Assembly (NCBI GenBank): GCA_037074765.1
Contig: JBAMDO010000043.1
Coordinates: 231,501 to 295,500 of the forward strand
Source: Mansonella perstans
Taxonomy: Eukaryota > Nematoda > Chromadorea > Rhabditida > Onchocercidae
Length of the DNA: 64,000 bases
Direction: 5' to 3'
Made by a program: the position numbers and the translations under genes. The notes under the pieces were generated by a model. That model saw nothing but the letters and a program-made list of their open reading frames with translations, made no database searches and was not told where the DNA came from. Below are positions 11,001-23,831 of this stretch, piece after piece (within the stretch, counting starts at the first letter, position 1; every line of letters starts with the position of its first letter).

Positions 11001-14000
11001 AATTCTGCAAAATATTACTAGATGATGTTTTAATTTAAAAGAAACCTCTTCCATCCAAAATTGTTTTGTATGACTCAATTGACGGATTAAAATTGTATGA
11101 CCTCAAATGGAGACAGTCGTTGTTTTTTTTTTTTTTTTTTTATGATTCTGTTTACAGAATCATAACTGTAATTAAAAGGTAACAAAATAGAACAATTACT
11201 TCAAAAGTACAAGTGCACAGAAAGAATCGGTATACTTTACTTAATGAAAAATTTACCACTACTGAAGAGCTCCAATGGTCCACTGCCTTGTTGTACTTCC
11301 ACTTGCAATAAAAGAAGTTCCATAAGTGCAGCAGTTAAGCGATGACTTTGAGAATTGTGTAGAATACAGTATGATATAAAAGAACGCAGTAATTTCTGCT
11401 TAGTAGATAATCGTCGACGATGCAATGCGCATTGCAAACGAGTCGATGTCTTTGGCATACTACCACTATAAAACTTCGTTTTCGATAACATATGTTTTTT
11501 TTTTCTTTTTGAAAAAAATCTTGACATCACAGGATGAATTTACGATAATAGTGAGAGTAATTTAACAATAAAAAAAAAGACACGACTTCCCTTTAAGTCA
11601 GTATGTTCGGTGAATATTTGTACCAGCAATTTCAGTAATGCATAGCATGTAAAAGACATAAAACAACGAGAAAAAGACCTTATTCAAATATTATCTATGG
11701 AGAAAAACAGAATTTGGAACATTACATCATATCATCGTTCAATTTGTCTGCATTTCCAGTAAAATCATCGAACTTCAAGCCACTGTAATCATTATGGTAA
11801 CCACATATTTTCTGCAGCACAGTTACGCTTGCCTCCAGCCAATTAAGTAACTAAAAAATTGTATAAAACATCTCAAAGCCAGATTAGTTTTTATGAACAA
11901 CTGCACAGTAAAATCAGGTATGAAAAAGGAGCACGAACTTTAGGAATAAACTTACCTGAAACTTCAGCTGTCCACCGTCTACGTCGAAAGCACTTGCAAA
12001 AGTAGATAATTCTTCAACCAAAAGCCGTAATGTCGCAGTGAACTTCATATGCTGCGCCATGACATCTAGTGCTGCACCACTCTCACCTGTCTAAACCGAA
12101 CTAATAATGTAGCTAGTAATATGGTAATAAAGTTATGGTCAATAAAATATGCAGGCGAAATGAAATAATATCCAGGACAAACAGTTACATTTTTACGACC
12201 AAAATTAAGAAAACAGTGTGATCTTCTGCATAACGTACTCTATTAAAATCGTCCAAAATAATTTCTGCAGTGCTTTCCTTCTGCATCCCAACATCATCTG
12301 AGTCATTTAGTTGCAAGTTCAGCTCTTCATCTACATGAGCAGATGATACTGGCGTAGTCCAGTCAATGGAATCTGATCGATTATTCCATGAATCATCATT
12401 CTTTGGCGACTCCGGTCGCTAGAAAAAATTCTTTACGTTTCATGATAAAAAGTGAGGGTGAAACTAAGCATTCCTCCAGCAATAATCGAATTTGCGCGCA
12501 TGGTAATGACTCCTAGCAATGAGAAAAACTCACCAGCGATACTGACTAATAAACCAGTTTCAATTCTTACACAACAGAAGTTTGAATATTTATGTCTTAT
12601 GCAAAATTATAAAAAAATTAACAGAATTTCGTGTACTACGTTAGCTATTCAAACAAAGTGATGAACATCAAACTCTTACTGCGTGTTTATCAACTGCGGG
12701 CGACAGGGATGACGATTCCACTACGATGAGATTTTTTGGCAAGCGCGACAGCACATCAAGCGCTAGAAAGGGACATCCCGACGCCATATGAGCGCTTGCA
12801 GTTCGAAAATACAATCTTCGCTCGGAAGGCGTGATGACTGATGCAAGATGCTTTGCAACTTCTAAGAACTTTTCAGTCGAACCTACCTGTATTCAATGGT
12901 AATTTGGAGAAATGATAAAAATGACTGCTTTTAGAAGTTGCAAAGCATATTATAAAACCTCATTATAAAACCAATAAAACAAAAAAAGAAACCAATAAAA
13001 CATAATAAAAGCTTATTATAAAACCAATAAAAATCATTTATTCACACCTGAATTCCAGCATTTTGAAGTCTCTGTCGGATAACTAGATGATGAATGCGTA
13101 TAAATGAGTAGAAGTTGAAGATATCGGGCAAAGAATACTCCATTGAAGCATCCAAATGAACATGACCTACTTCATCAACCAATGTGTTCGCTGCTCGAAC
13201 ATAGTCTTTCAGGTGCCAATAAGCCATTGAACGTATAAAAGGATTTCTGTCAAAACTGCGTTATTAAAATACCAGTTTTGTTGTTGAAGCTAATCAAGCC
13301 AAAATTTACAGAAGCAAAATAAATAAATAAATAAATATATATATATATATATATACAAACCAACAAAACATACCTGTTTGCTTTGGGCGTGACATCAAAG
13401 TCTTTTATGTCCGTAACTTCGGTGCCAAAAATTTCTCTACAGAGCAACAACCTGAGTAAATTACCCTGCTCTTCGTAATCCGTTTCATAAAGGCGTACTA
13501 TCACTATTGCAAGTTGCAAATCTTCAAGTTTCCTCAGTACTATCTGCAAAACAAAAAATCCAAACAAATGGTAAGTAAAGAGAAAATTAAAGATGAAAAA
13601 TGTGGAAATCATAAAAACTCAGACCTGTAAGGCGTCTTTAATCGATCCAGCTAATAGGAAAAATGCAGCCGCATGTTCAAATCGCTGCTTACCCATCAGT
13701 ACAAAAGCATTTTTTAGAGCTGCTTTCTTCCACTTTTCTTCATTGAAATCGTGCATGAAGAAATCCAACATTTTATTGTCTTTAACGGTCTATAAACAGA
13801 ATTGCATATGAGGATTGTCAGACTGCGATTCATTTTAACAGAATAGCAGGGGAAAAAAAACCTACCTTAAACAAACGAGTTAATAGATTTTTCTTCTTCA
13901 ACAGGAGATAATAAAGAGATGCATCCAGTGGATCTTGATTCTTTTGGAAAGCAGCTTTTGCGAGCTGTAATTCAAAGAATAAGAGAATGTAAACCATAAA

Positions 14001-17000
14001 CTTTCTATTTCGCGTATTAAAAAGACAACCAACTTTTTCAATTATTGCACGTAGTGATGAAATGTTTTTTAACCACCAAGCAACTCCTAAAGCCCGCAAT
14101 TCTTCCCATGACAAATTGGGCTTCTGTAGATATGGAATAGCATTAAGCAATTCAGTCTCTGTTTCAGAATGCAAAGCCCAAATAATCTGAGACGGTGAAA
14201 GTCCTCTGAAATGATGAAGTCATATATATATATATGGTAGATATATATTTATATCAATTCTCAAAATTAGTTCACAAACCTTGAACGCAGACTATGTTTT
14301 TGATGCAACGGTAGACACAATAACAAATACTCGTGTTGTTTAACAGCCATCAAATATCTCAGTCCACATTCGTCAACAGTTTCAAATCCAACAGTAGGTG
14401 TAGCATATCCAATTGCTGCGTCACTCGCGATTCGCGTCTGAGTTACTTGAAAAACTGTAAATACAAATATATATTTTATAATGTATTCTTTTATAAAATC
14501 GGAATCCTTCATGTAGGATACGCATAATTACGTACCTGCATTTGCTTGCGTCAATTTGTCCATGATATCCGATGAAAAATGGCTTAACGTATCCGCAACT
14601 GCCAAAAGGTGCATTTGGTCGACACTTGACAAACCTAGAATTAAATTTTACCTTTGGAATGCTGGAAAATATATAAATAAGTTAAAATATCAAATGTTTA
14701 CCCGGTAAATGAGTATGAGTGAGAAACTCTGTCAACAAACGACTGTGTTTTGCAGTAAAACTTGCTGATGCAAAAACTGTATGTCCATTCGCCATAGAAA
14801 ATGAGTTCTGATGTGATTTTTTCGGCTCAGTATCCATATCTAGTGAACCATCTAGACTGTCATCCTCAAAAAATTTATCAAAAAGTGAAACATATCTGCT
14901 TTGAAAATTGTAGTTAAACAGCATTTGTTTCACGAAAACTCCAAATATGAACTAAACTTATATCCAGCAAATAAAATATGCATCATAATTGAAATTACTT
15001 GTGATATTTTAGATGCTTTCCGTTTAGTCACTGAAAACGGATCACTAGCAGATAAAAGGACATGAAGCGGTAATGGAGGGATGCCATCAAGCTCATCATA
15101 ATCCAAGTTTGAATCATCAACGGTATCAGGAAATTCTAGCGGATCATCTTGTCCTGAACTTTCCATTTTTAGGCCTCCACTAGCGAGTAGAACTTTACGC
15201 ATTGAAGACGCACGTGACAGTGGGTTTGGTATTGAAACATTCAGCTGCTGCAAAATCAAAACAAAAGCCGTTGTCGTACTGCAAATACCTAGTCACAGGA
15301 ATTTGTATATTTTAGACATAAAATTACAACCTTTAAGCTCTTCAAAACATGCAATAATATTGCCTTGACCACATGCGTTCTACCAGAATTAAGTAGCTCA
15401 ATAAGCAACTTTGGGTGATACTGGGGCAAAATGGGACTTGCCAAACGCGCAGCTTCGAATAAACCTTCGTCACTGATAGCTTCAAGTACATGCTCGTCTT
15501 TCAAAAGCAATGTTTGCAAATCATAAGGTGCCGAATACATCCTTGAAATTGGCAAATAATTAAAATATCGAAGTGATCAGAAAGAGTGGAATCACGGATC
15601 ATGAAAAGAGAAAACCTTTGTAGCAGATCTTTATATATTTTCGGCTTATTCAAGGAGACAGGTTCCTGCTTAAACTTCTTTGATAACTGGTCCAAACTCG
15701 GATGTGAAGAGATACCCAAACCAGCACGATGTTTCAATGGTTTAATCCTGAAAACGTTATATCCACTGTCAAGAAAGAAATGATGACGAGGTAGATTCTC
15801 ACTTATTAAGTTTTGAAAAGACTTAACAACGAACTTAGAAAGATCACTAGTGAGTTTTTCTTGTTTAGGGAACTCCGCTTTGAAATTCCATTGACTATAA
15901 CAACGCATTTCACTTTTCATACCGATAATCAGTAGACCGTCACGAACCCAACCTAATGTTGTTGGCAACGGCAGTAAACCATCAGCTGATTTCAGCTTCA
16001 AAAATCGTATGCAAAGCCATCGTACCTGAAAATCAAACTGATATCATAGCAGTAAATCAAGGGCATTTCAGATGAATGTTTCATAAGTTACTTTTTGCAA
16101 AATGCTAACCTGTTGAACATGCTTGGAAAAACTTAGTATAAAAATGTGAACTATCGACGATTTTCACTCAGTGCAAGTAACTGTTTCATAGGCAGTAACT
16201 ACGTTCTCATCATAACAATTGGTCACTTAGTATATACCTTAAGAAAGAAAAAAAATTATTAACTTAATCCAAAATGCTGTATTACTTTCCATCACTGCAA
16301 CACAGGCGGTTCCTTAGACTTGGAAAATTTCTAACATGACATAGGCAGATAAAAAAAAATTAAACAACCAAATTTAAGGTGATTCTACTACATTCAACGG
16401 TTAATATTCTCAAAGGATCCCATATGTAAAAATTGTAGAAACTGCATTTAATTTATCTTCAACAACAAAGCCTCTCACAAACTTACCAAACGAGTTGATG
16501 CGGTTTCCGGATTTGCAAGTGAAGAAGCCTTTCTCAATAGGCCTCGACGATGCGTGTCATGTTCTTTCATCATTACAATATTTCTTTGTGCAGCAGCCTG
16601 AGATACCTGGGTATATAAAAAGATGTATGTACCCAATGCCACCGTGAGAATATGTGAACCATCTTCAGCAGAAACCCATTTCAGACATACATTACTGGTG
16701 GTCACATCTGTACAAAATTCTGAAAGCGTGGATGAAGTAATAAGATCTTGTTATATCTCTTTCTGCCTACTTCTTCCCTACGGAATTCGTACATATATCT
16801 TTCCAAATAATTTTTAAAAGATCGACAGGCACATCTACTATAACGGATCTTAATCTCGCTTCTAATCATTTACAGTGCTCGTAATTACATCAAATGCAAA
16901 TCATTAAGCAACCTGAAAGAGATGTATCAGATTCTTTGAGGTAGTTCTCGACAAGCTCCTTACTGAAAACTGCATCAATTCAATCCAATCTTATTACGAT

Positions 17001-20000
17001 TTTACATCAATGTTTATTAAAAGCAGTAAGAGAATTGCAGTCACTATATAGCTAACATAAAACATTTAATTTGTAATGAAAAAAACCTCATCCTGTGTCC
17101 AAGGCTGACAGTGATTATATCCTCACAAAGCCATTCAACGCCACCTGAGGATTCACATTCAAATACACCAACTTTGACACTACTCACCGATGAACTTGCA
17201 CCAGTCATATTTTCGGGATGGAAGGCACATGCAAATCGACTACTATGAGTCGCTGATATGGAATATATTTGACCTGAACATTAATTTCCAATGATTCAAT
17301 ATCAGTCACAAAAGCTAGGAAACAAAAATGCTTGCATATAATGACAAAAATAATCTTTACCATCCATCTCTATATTCGAATTCCTGGTATTGCTAATCAT
17401 TCCCCAAGTTTTCCATTTATACCTAATTGATCCATCACTCTCAATAATCCTCAAACATTCATAAAATCGGACATTTTCATCGCTGCATGCCAAAAGAACG
17501 AGATAAGGTGCCCTGTATGTTGGATAAAAATTTGACGACGGCAGATGACCTGATGATGGCTCCACCAAAATTACCTAAAGCAAAGTCCTATTATATATCA
17601 GTGATGTTGATTTTTTCATTTTGCCATTACATTTTATTTCGTTAATATAACCAAACTTACTAGCAACCCATCAACAGCATACAAGTCGCCTAAATGTCTT
17701 AGTTATAGCAAAAATTACCAGTTAACTGCTAGTTAAATATCGCATTTTTTATAACTATACAAGATTTAAGTTAAAACTGATAATGAATGCAGCAACAGAA
17801 TATTGCTAAATTTGTTTTCTCTCAACACAGCAACTTAAAATAAATGAAAAATAAAGCAAACTCACAGAAACACCATCCGGCAACATAACATGATCATCGT
17901 AAATGAGATTAGTACTCAGCTGCAACTTGCTTAAAGAATTCTCGTTTCCACTCTTTATACTGACTGAACCAGGTAAATCTTTTGAAAGCAAAACGTCTTC
18001 AATCTCCTCTATAATCTAAGAACTTACAAAACAAAACCGTTTAAGATTTACTTCAGTTTAAATATTTCCACGTCTAGATGGATTATTACGCAGAAGCAAA
18101 ACGTACCTAGATCTTCAAATACAGTAATGTTAATCAACCACATACGTAACCTGAAAATGTTCTGTATAATATGCTGTCAGAATAAAATTGGAATGGCCGA
18201 ACTATTTGTATTTAAGAGACAGTAACAAATTTTAGAAAATGCGAACCTTGTAAGAGAATTCTCCTCTTTTTCAAATAATACCAAGTAATAATTATTGATG
18301 TTCGCTTGTTCAATCGCTAAATTTTGTGAAGTATTCGTGGTACCGAAACGGTCCACTTTAGGAACCAACGAACGCTCATTGAAAGCATGAACAAACAGAA
18401 CATTCTCTGCACACTGTAATAAACAGTGTTAATGGAAATAAATCAATGAAGCAAAGAACGAATTTTGAATGAAATATTTCCAAGAGATGAAATATTCAGA
18501 AAAAAAGATACCGAAGAAGCATTAATGCTCGATAGTAAGAGTATGCAACCAGGCTTTGTCGATGACTGTGTGGAAACAACTTTCCACATTTTCTTCATAT
18601 TTTGTTTATCATAAGTTTCCGTCACATTTTGCTTATTTCGGACGTCATAAGCCTTTCCATCATTGGTAGAACAGCTACAAAATGCTGATCAGTTTAGTCC
18701 TATTACAATTCATCTCAAGGCAATTTTATTATGATTTAATTTACTATTCATGCTACAAGATGCAACACATTTCACATGAGATCATACTAATTCTCTGCAC
18801 ATTAATTACTGGCAACAAACACAACACTACCATATGAACAAGTGCGATGCACTTGTTTAATCCCAACTTATGCTTACAATAACAATTTTCTGGAAGGAAG
18901 GCAGTAGTAACAGAAAAAAATTCATCATCGCCTCCATCTCTTGCAAGACGATGATGCCACGATTTTTATTCTTCCAATCAATTATTAATTGAAAGGAATC
19001 TTGGACATTACACACAAGCAAAAATTTGATATCGTAATATAATGCAAAAACTTTCGTCTTTTTTTTTAAACGACTGTCATTATTACAACAAACCAAGAAT
19101 CTATGATTACACTTGTCTCTCCTTTTCAAAAGCTCTCCGTCCAAACACTATTGAGACATTTTAAGTTAGCAGTATTTTCTCTTAATAATAAACCAAAAGC
19201 TACTATTGCAAATTCCTGCTCATCACATAAAAATATTACTTTAGATAAATGGAAATATAAATAAGAAATGGAACATTGGTACCAAAATATGCATATTATT
19301 AAAATTACAAGGACACTAAAAACATTAAAAGCAACCTTTCAGAATGAGAGACATTGCTTCGTCCAGAAGTGTGTATATCTACGAGAAAGTCCGCAGCATC
19401 AACGATGGCTTGGTAAATATTAATATGTCCGGAATTGTTAGCCACAAAGGGGGAACTAGGTGAAGTTGACAACGATCCCAATAATGAACTGCATTTTAAA
19501 TATACATATAAACAGTGCTATGAACTGAACTGGAAAAAAATGAAGAGACCAGAAAACTTAAGAGAATCACAATTTACAACTAAACTGCAGCATCACTTTT
19601 AACTTTCAGGCGACTACAGCGTAAGTTTAAGAAAACTTGATTACCTTGTCAAAACCACTGGCAACCATGTAACGGCTGTAAACGCATCAGATGAATTGCT
19701 TGTCATTCGTGCTAGTTCCCGGACACCACCGCATTTACATAACGGTCCAACAGGATTCACCATCCATAATATCAGTTCAGCCTTTCCGGATCCTTCAGTG
19801 CTCCGCGTTATATAGTTGTAATGGCTCGTTGTAAGCACAAGAGGAAGCACCGGATGAGCAATGACCTAAACAGTACATCAATTTGAAAATGGAAAAGGAT
19901 GCAAGTGGTACAATCCAGTAAAAAATGATTCTACTGTATAATTATACAGGCTGTTTGGCCTTTAATGTGACACTCGTAGTGTTGCTAAGGATGCACCAAA

Positions 20001-23000
20001 CAGAGAAATGGAACAGAACCAAGTCCTGACTATTTATTCTGAGTTGCATGATATCCATTTCCGGCTACCACATCCCATAACACGCAATGTATCCCGCGAG
20101 AGCAATCTCCATTAACTCATCTGTTTTGCTATATATAGATACCATAACCTATATACCAAACTGTCACTAGCCGGATGATCAAAGGAATAGAAATGGGCTC
20201 CACCAGTCGAATAATTGAAATGAACACTCAAAAGAAACATCAGCTAGGCATAACAGAATACCAGCTATGTAAAAACCTCAGGAGAATTTTAAATGCTATG
20301 ATACGAACCTGTGAAATTTTGAAACGATGACCACACATTCTTGATGCATGCGATATATTAACCACCGTGTTAAATTTGCCATTATCATCAAATGTCAAAT
20401 TCCACAAATTTAAAGACCCGTTATTATGGTGAGTTAGTAGATACAGCAAATTTGTATTTCTCTGTTCAAATATTTGGAAAACTCCTTCAAAATTAGATAA
20501 GGTTAACTACATGAAGCAGCAAAATACAAGTAACATAAACATAGACAAAAAAACTCAACTATAAAATATGCTTACCATCAGAAGCGTACTTTTCGGCAAA
20601 CTGTTCATGAACAAAATCGTGAGGATAATACACACTCAGCGAAGGATTTAATGACGTCGCATCTGAGAGTGAAAATGCAGATGGAAAGCGTGAAGTGAAA
20701 CTAGCGATGGACTGTCGTAACGGATCATCAAGCCACTCGACTGTCCTGAAAAGCAGTTATCATTCTTTCTCGTCGAAATATCGATAGAACTGTTATAAAA
20801 ATGTTATTGAAAAAGTAAGAGGAATTCGAACTTAACTTGAAAAGTGGCATAAATATTTACAATTGAGTTTTATACAAATAAAAATAAGCAATATTTTTAC
20901 CAAGTTAATAGGCTACCATCAACAGGATGTATAGCAAACAAAATGTCAGTAGACTTCTTCCATTCTCGTATAAGGATATTTAATTTTAAATCCATAGAAT
21001 CTTTCAATGATATTGTTTCCTTAAAAAAAAAAGACTCTAATTATTTTTAAAACCTTCAATTTTTTAAACCGAGAAGTATTAAAATACAAGTATTCACATT
21101 AGAAAAAGCTCCAGCTGTATCATTGAAATTACTTGAACGTGTTCTGTCTAAAACCTCATCTTCCTGTTTCATAGAACCAGTCGATGCCACGTTGGTATCG
21201 CCAATATTATATCCTTTGTTAGCATGTACAGACTCAGTCAAAAAATTCTGCGTCTGCAGCACACTTTCTAAACAGTAAAATTTTAGGTTGTACAGACTAA
21301 TAGATCCTAATTAAATAAAGAACCAAGGCGGTACTTTTGACTGAATTTTTAATTCTACTCGTTTCTGTGGAAGAATCACCAATCAGAGCTTCCATCATAA
21401 TTTTTTCAATGCCAATGTCATAAACAATCCTTTTATTGTTTAGCCAGTGAATCATGAAAGGTTTTTGTTCGGCAGAAGTTTCCAAGGACGGGACCAGAAA
21501 ACAATCTGTAATACATAATATTCGAAAAATGCAGCATTATCTCCCATTAATTAACACGCTATATTAGTGAACAATACTTTAAAACACAAACACACCGTTC
21601 TGAGCATTTATAGTAGTGCATAGATAAAACGCAGGACTGGAGTCAGAATGCTTCCCTGAAGCAATCTCACACAACGAAGTATTTCTGGAAACAGATGATC
21701 GTGTTGGTCTCATTACTTCACCGGCAAATGTCTTTCTGTCCCTAAAAATAGCGAATGTGATGATTTGATATACAAAATTCCCTGCTCTTTCAAATTCAGT
21801 ATTTCATGTATTAACCTAAAAATATAGCGCATTTCAGAAAGCCTCATAAGCGCTTAGAAAGTAAAGGAATTCAGATTACATCCTCCAACTCACGTAATTT
21901 TCTTTAGAAAGGTTTTGATTTTTGCTCGAGTACCCCCAAGTGAATGCTTTTTGAAGCAACGTTCTCTTATTAGACCTTTTTCGATACATATCACCTCCGC
22001 TGTACTAATCATAGCTTGAAGATCAAGAGGTAAAGTAGGAGCTTCTTTCCAAATCCGAATTATGTTGTCTTCACACCAGGTAAGCAAAGTATTCTGAGCA
22101 TATTGCCTGGAAGAGCATTTCAAATTAATGCATCTATGTGACTGCAGTAAAAGTGGAAAAGTTGAAAACTAAATATAAGTTGGACAGCGATCAATACCGT
22201 GACATGTAACGAGGGACTTTTCGCCATTCAAAACCAGCAACTGGTTGGGGGTGCTGCACATAAATGAAACCGAATGAAAGGTTATTTTCATTATTCCTCA
22301 CATCACTAGATTCTGAAAAGATTTTTTTAGAGAATTTCCTTCTTGAAATATAAATCGTTACTTACTTACGATTTTTTATGGTTTATCAAATAATAATATA
22401 ACCTTATGCAATTTCCCAGCATAAATAATTTCCGAAGAGAAAATCTAGTAAATTAGAGGTTCAACAAAAATCAACAAAATAGCTTTGAAGTCAATCAAGC
22501 TAATTTTCGCTTTCAGAAATACTGCGGATAATATTGGACATTCTAACAGATTCAATTCCTTTTTCCTTAGAATAAACTGTTACGAACTCTATAGTGACAG
22601 AACCGCAAATTAAAAGAATAAAAATTCAAACACAAGGAAAAAACTACAGATCAGTCAATCCCTACCTTCTCTCTGAAACCATATCTTTAACAGACAATCT
22701 GAAACACCACAAGTAGCAAAATAAGCTCCATCCGGCGAGCTGGCCATAAACTTTGGTTTTGCTGCTAATTTCTGCGACCAAACACATTCCCAAGACGAAA
22801 CTGTTTCATTTTCAGGTTCATTTTCCTGAAGGAGATTACGTACTTTGCAAAAGTGTATGTATGTACAATGTTTACAATCTGAATTAAAATAGCACATGAG
22901 TGACCTCTTCAACTATTCCGAATGTCACGGTATCCAATTTAACATCCAAAGCAGCAGAAAGAAGCAAATTCTGGTAAAGGTGAAGCGCATCATCACAAGA

Positions 23001-23831
23001 TATCAATAGTCGCAAGCCTTGTAAACTCCACTGTATTTTATCCACTGCGCATTTCAAGGGAAGACTATATGTCTCAACCCAATAATACATGAAACCCTAA
23101 AAATATTTTAAAATCCTATTAAGCAGTAAAAACTGAGGCTAACAGCTTTTCAGAAGACAAAGAAAATCAAAAATTAGCTAAACAACTTCAAGCTGAAACA
23201 TAACAATGAAACTTACGTTAATCCTATCTTCGGTTCGTGCAATGGGCTCATAAATGCGCACCACATCATTGTAAGTTGCTACAATCTATAATGCAAGCAA
23301 ACCATTTTATATAAAAAAGATGAGTGCAATATTCCCTACGCATCTGTTATAAACACAACTCATTCATTTGCTTACCGAATTCAAACAAACAATATTTTTA
23401 CCAAGAAAAAAATTTTTGGAAGATGAAATCAAAAAAACATCTCAGTAACTCAAATTTAAATACTTTTGCCGAAGAATACTTGTCCTTGGGCTAAAAAAAA
23501 GAGAACGAGGAATAAAAAACCTTTCCAGTTTCACAACAAGCAGCCACACATTTCACTAGTAATCCCTCGGAACAGCTTGCAGGTGTAATAACTTGTACAC
23601 GTTCAAATGAGGATGAAAATATCACGACATTTGTACCAACTGCGCAAGCCTGTTGATTGATAAGATTTCAAAAATACAACACGATAAGTAAAACAAGTAT
23701 TTGTGTTTAACTTGCACTAAAATGCAATAAAAAAGCTGACAAACCGTAAAATTAAGATCATCGATCGCTCCAACACTAAAGACCTCATCACCGCGATTAA
23801 GGGCGCCAGTCAAAATCTGATGCACATTCAT
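5077..23831 (-). CDS. Rabconnectin-3 alpha / DMXL protein (RAV1-like V-ATPase regulator)
   Basis: This very large WD40 protein, about 3000 residues in animals, works with a Rabconnectin-3 beta partner to assemble and activate the vacuolar H+-ATPase on synaptic vesicles and endosomes; yeast Rav1 is the counterpart. The start is firm: exon 1 (23745-23831) begins MNVHQILTGALNRGDEVFSV, matching the DMXL N-terminus (MHLHQVLTGAVNPGD). N-terminal WD repeats follow at about 20-23.5 kb (for example DGAYFATCGVSDCLLKIW near 22.7 kb). The RAV1 C-terminal domain is at about 13.3-14.5 kb, with DLQLAIVIVRLYE, AWWLKNISSLRAIIEKV and DPLDASLYYLLLKKK. The C-terminal WD propeller is at about 5.1-6.5 kb, with GGRHGELCVWDVRQRRL and a last exon (about 5077-5274) containing RLFSCGSDCSLKI before TGA at 5077-5079. 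Dozens of small exons were seen, but I did not fix every junction. C. elegans calls its homologue rbc-1. The gene is transcribed away from the PP2A gene. Confidence 0.92.
10358..10443. repeat. 43-bp tandem duplication in a DMXL intron
   Basis: The 43-bp unit starting CTTCACTTTATATTTATTAA is present at 10358-10400 and again at 10401-10443 with a single T/C difference. It lies between DMXL exons and looks like a recent slippage duplication. Confidence 0.9.
11141..11164. repeat. Short perfect hairpin beside a T tract
   Basis: TATGATTCTG, loop TTTA, CAGAATCATA: 10-bp perfect arms directly after an 18-20 base T run (11121-11140) in a DMXL intron. Flanking ACAGT (11113-11117) and ACTGT (11165-11169) extend the symmetry across the T run. 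It may be the end of a small inverted-repeat element, or chance. Confidence 0.6.
12848..12948. repeat. 18-bp perfect inverted repeat spanning an exon/intron boundary of DMXL
   Basis: Arm 1, ATGCTTTGCAACTTCTAA (12848-12865), is inside a DMXL exon. Arm 2, its exact reverse complement, is at 12931-12948 in the adjoining intron. The 65-nt loop contains the 3' splice site of that exon (ACAG, then exon, at about 12890 on the minus strand). In the pre-mRNA the arms could pair and loop out the acceptor. Confidence 0.8.
13319..13356. repeat. (AAAT)n/(AT)n microsatellite
   Basis: An AAATAAATAAAT run passes directly into an alternating AT run of about 20 bases, in a DMXL intron. Confidence 0.85.
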
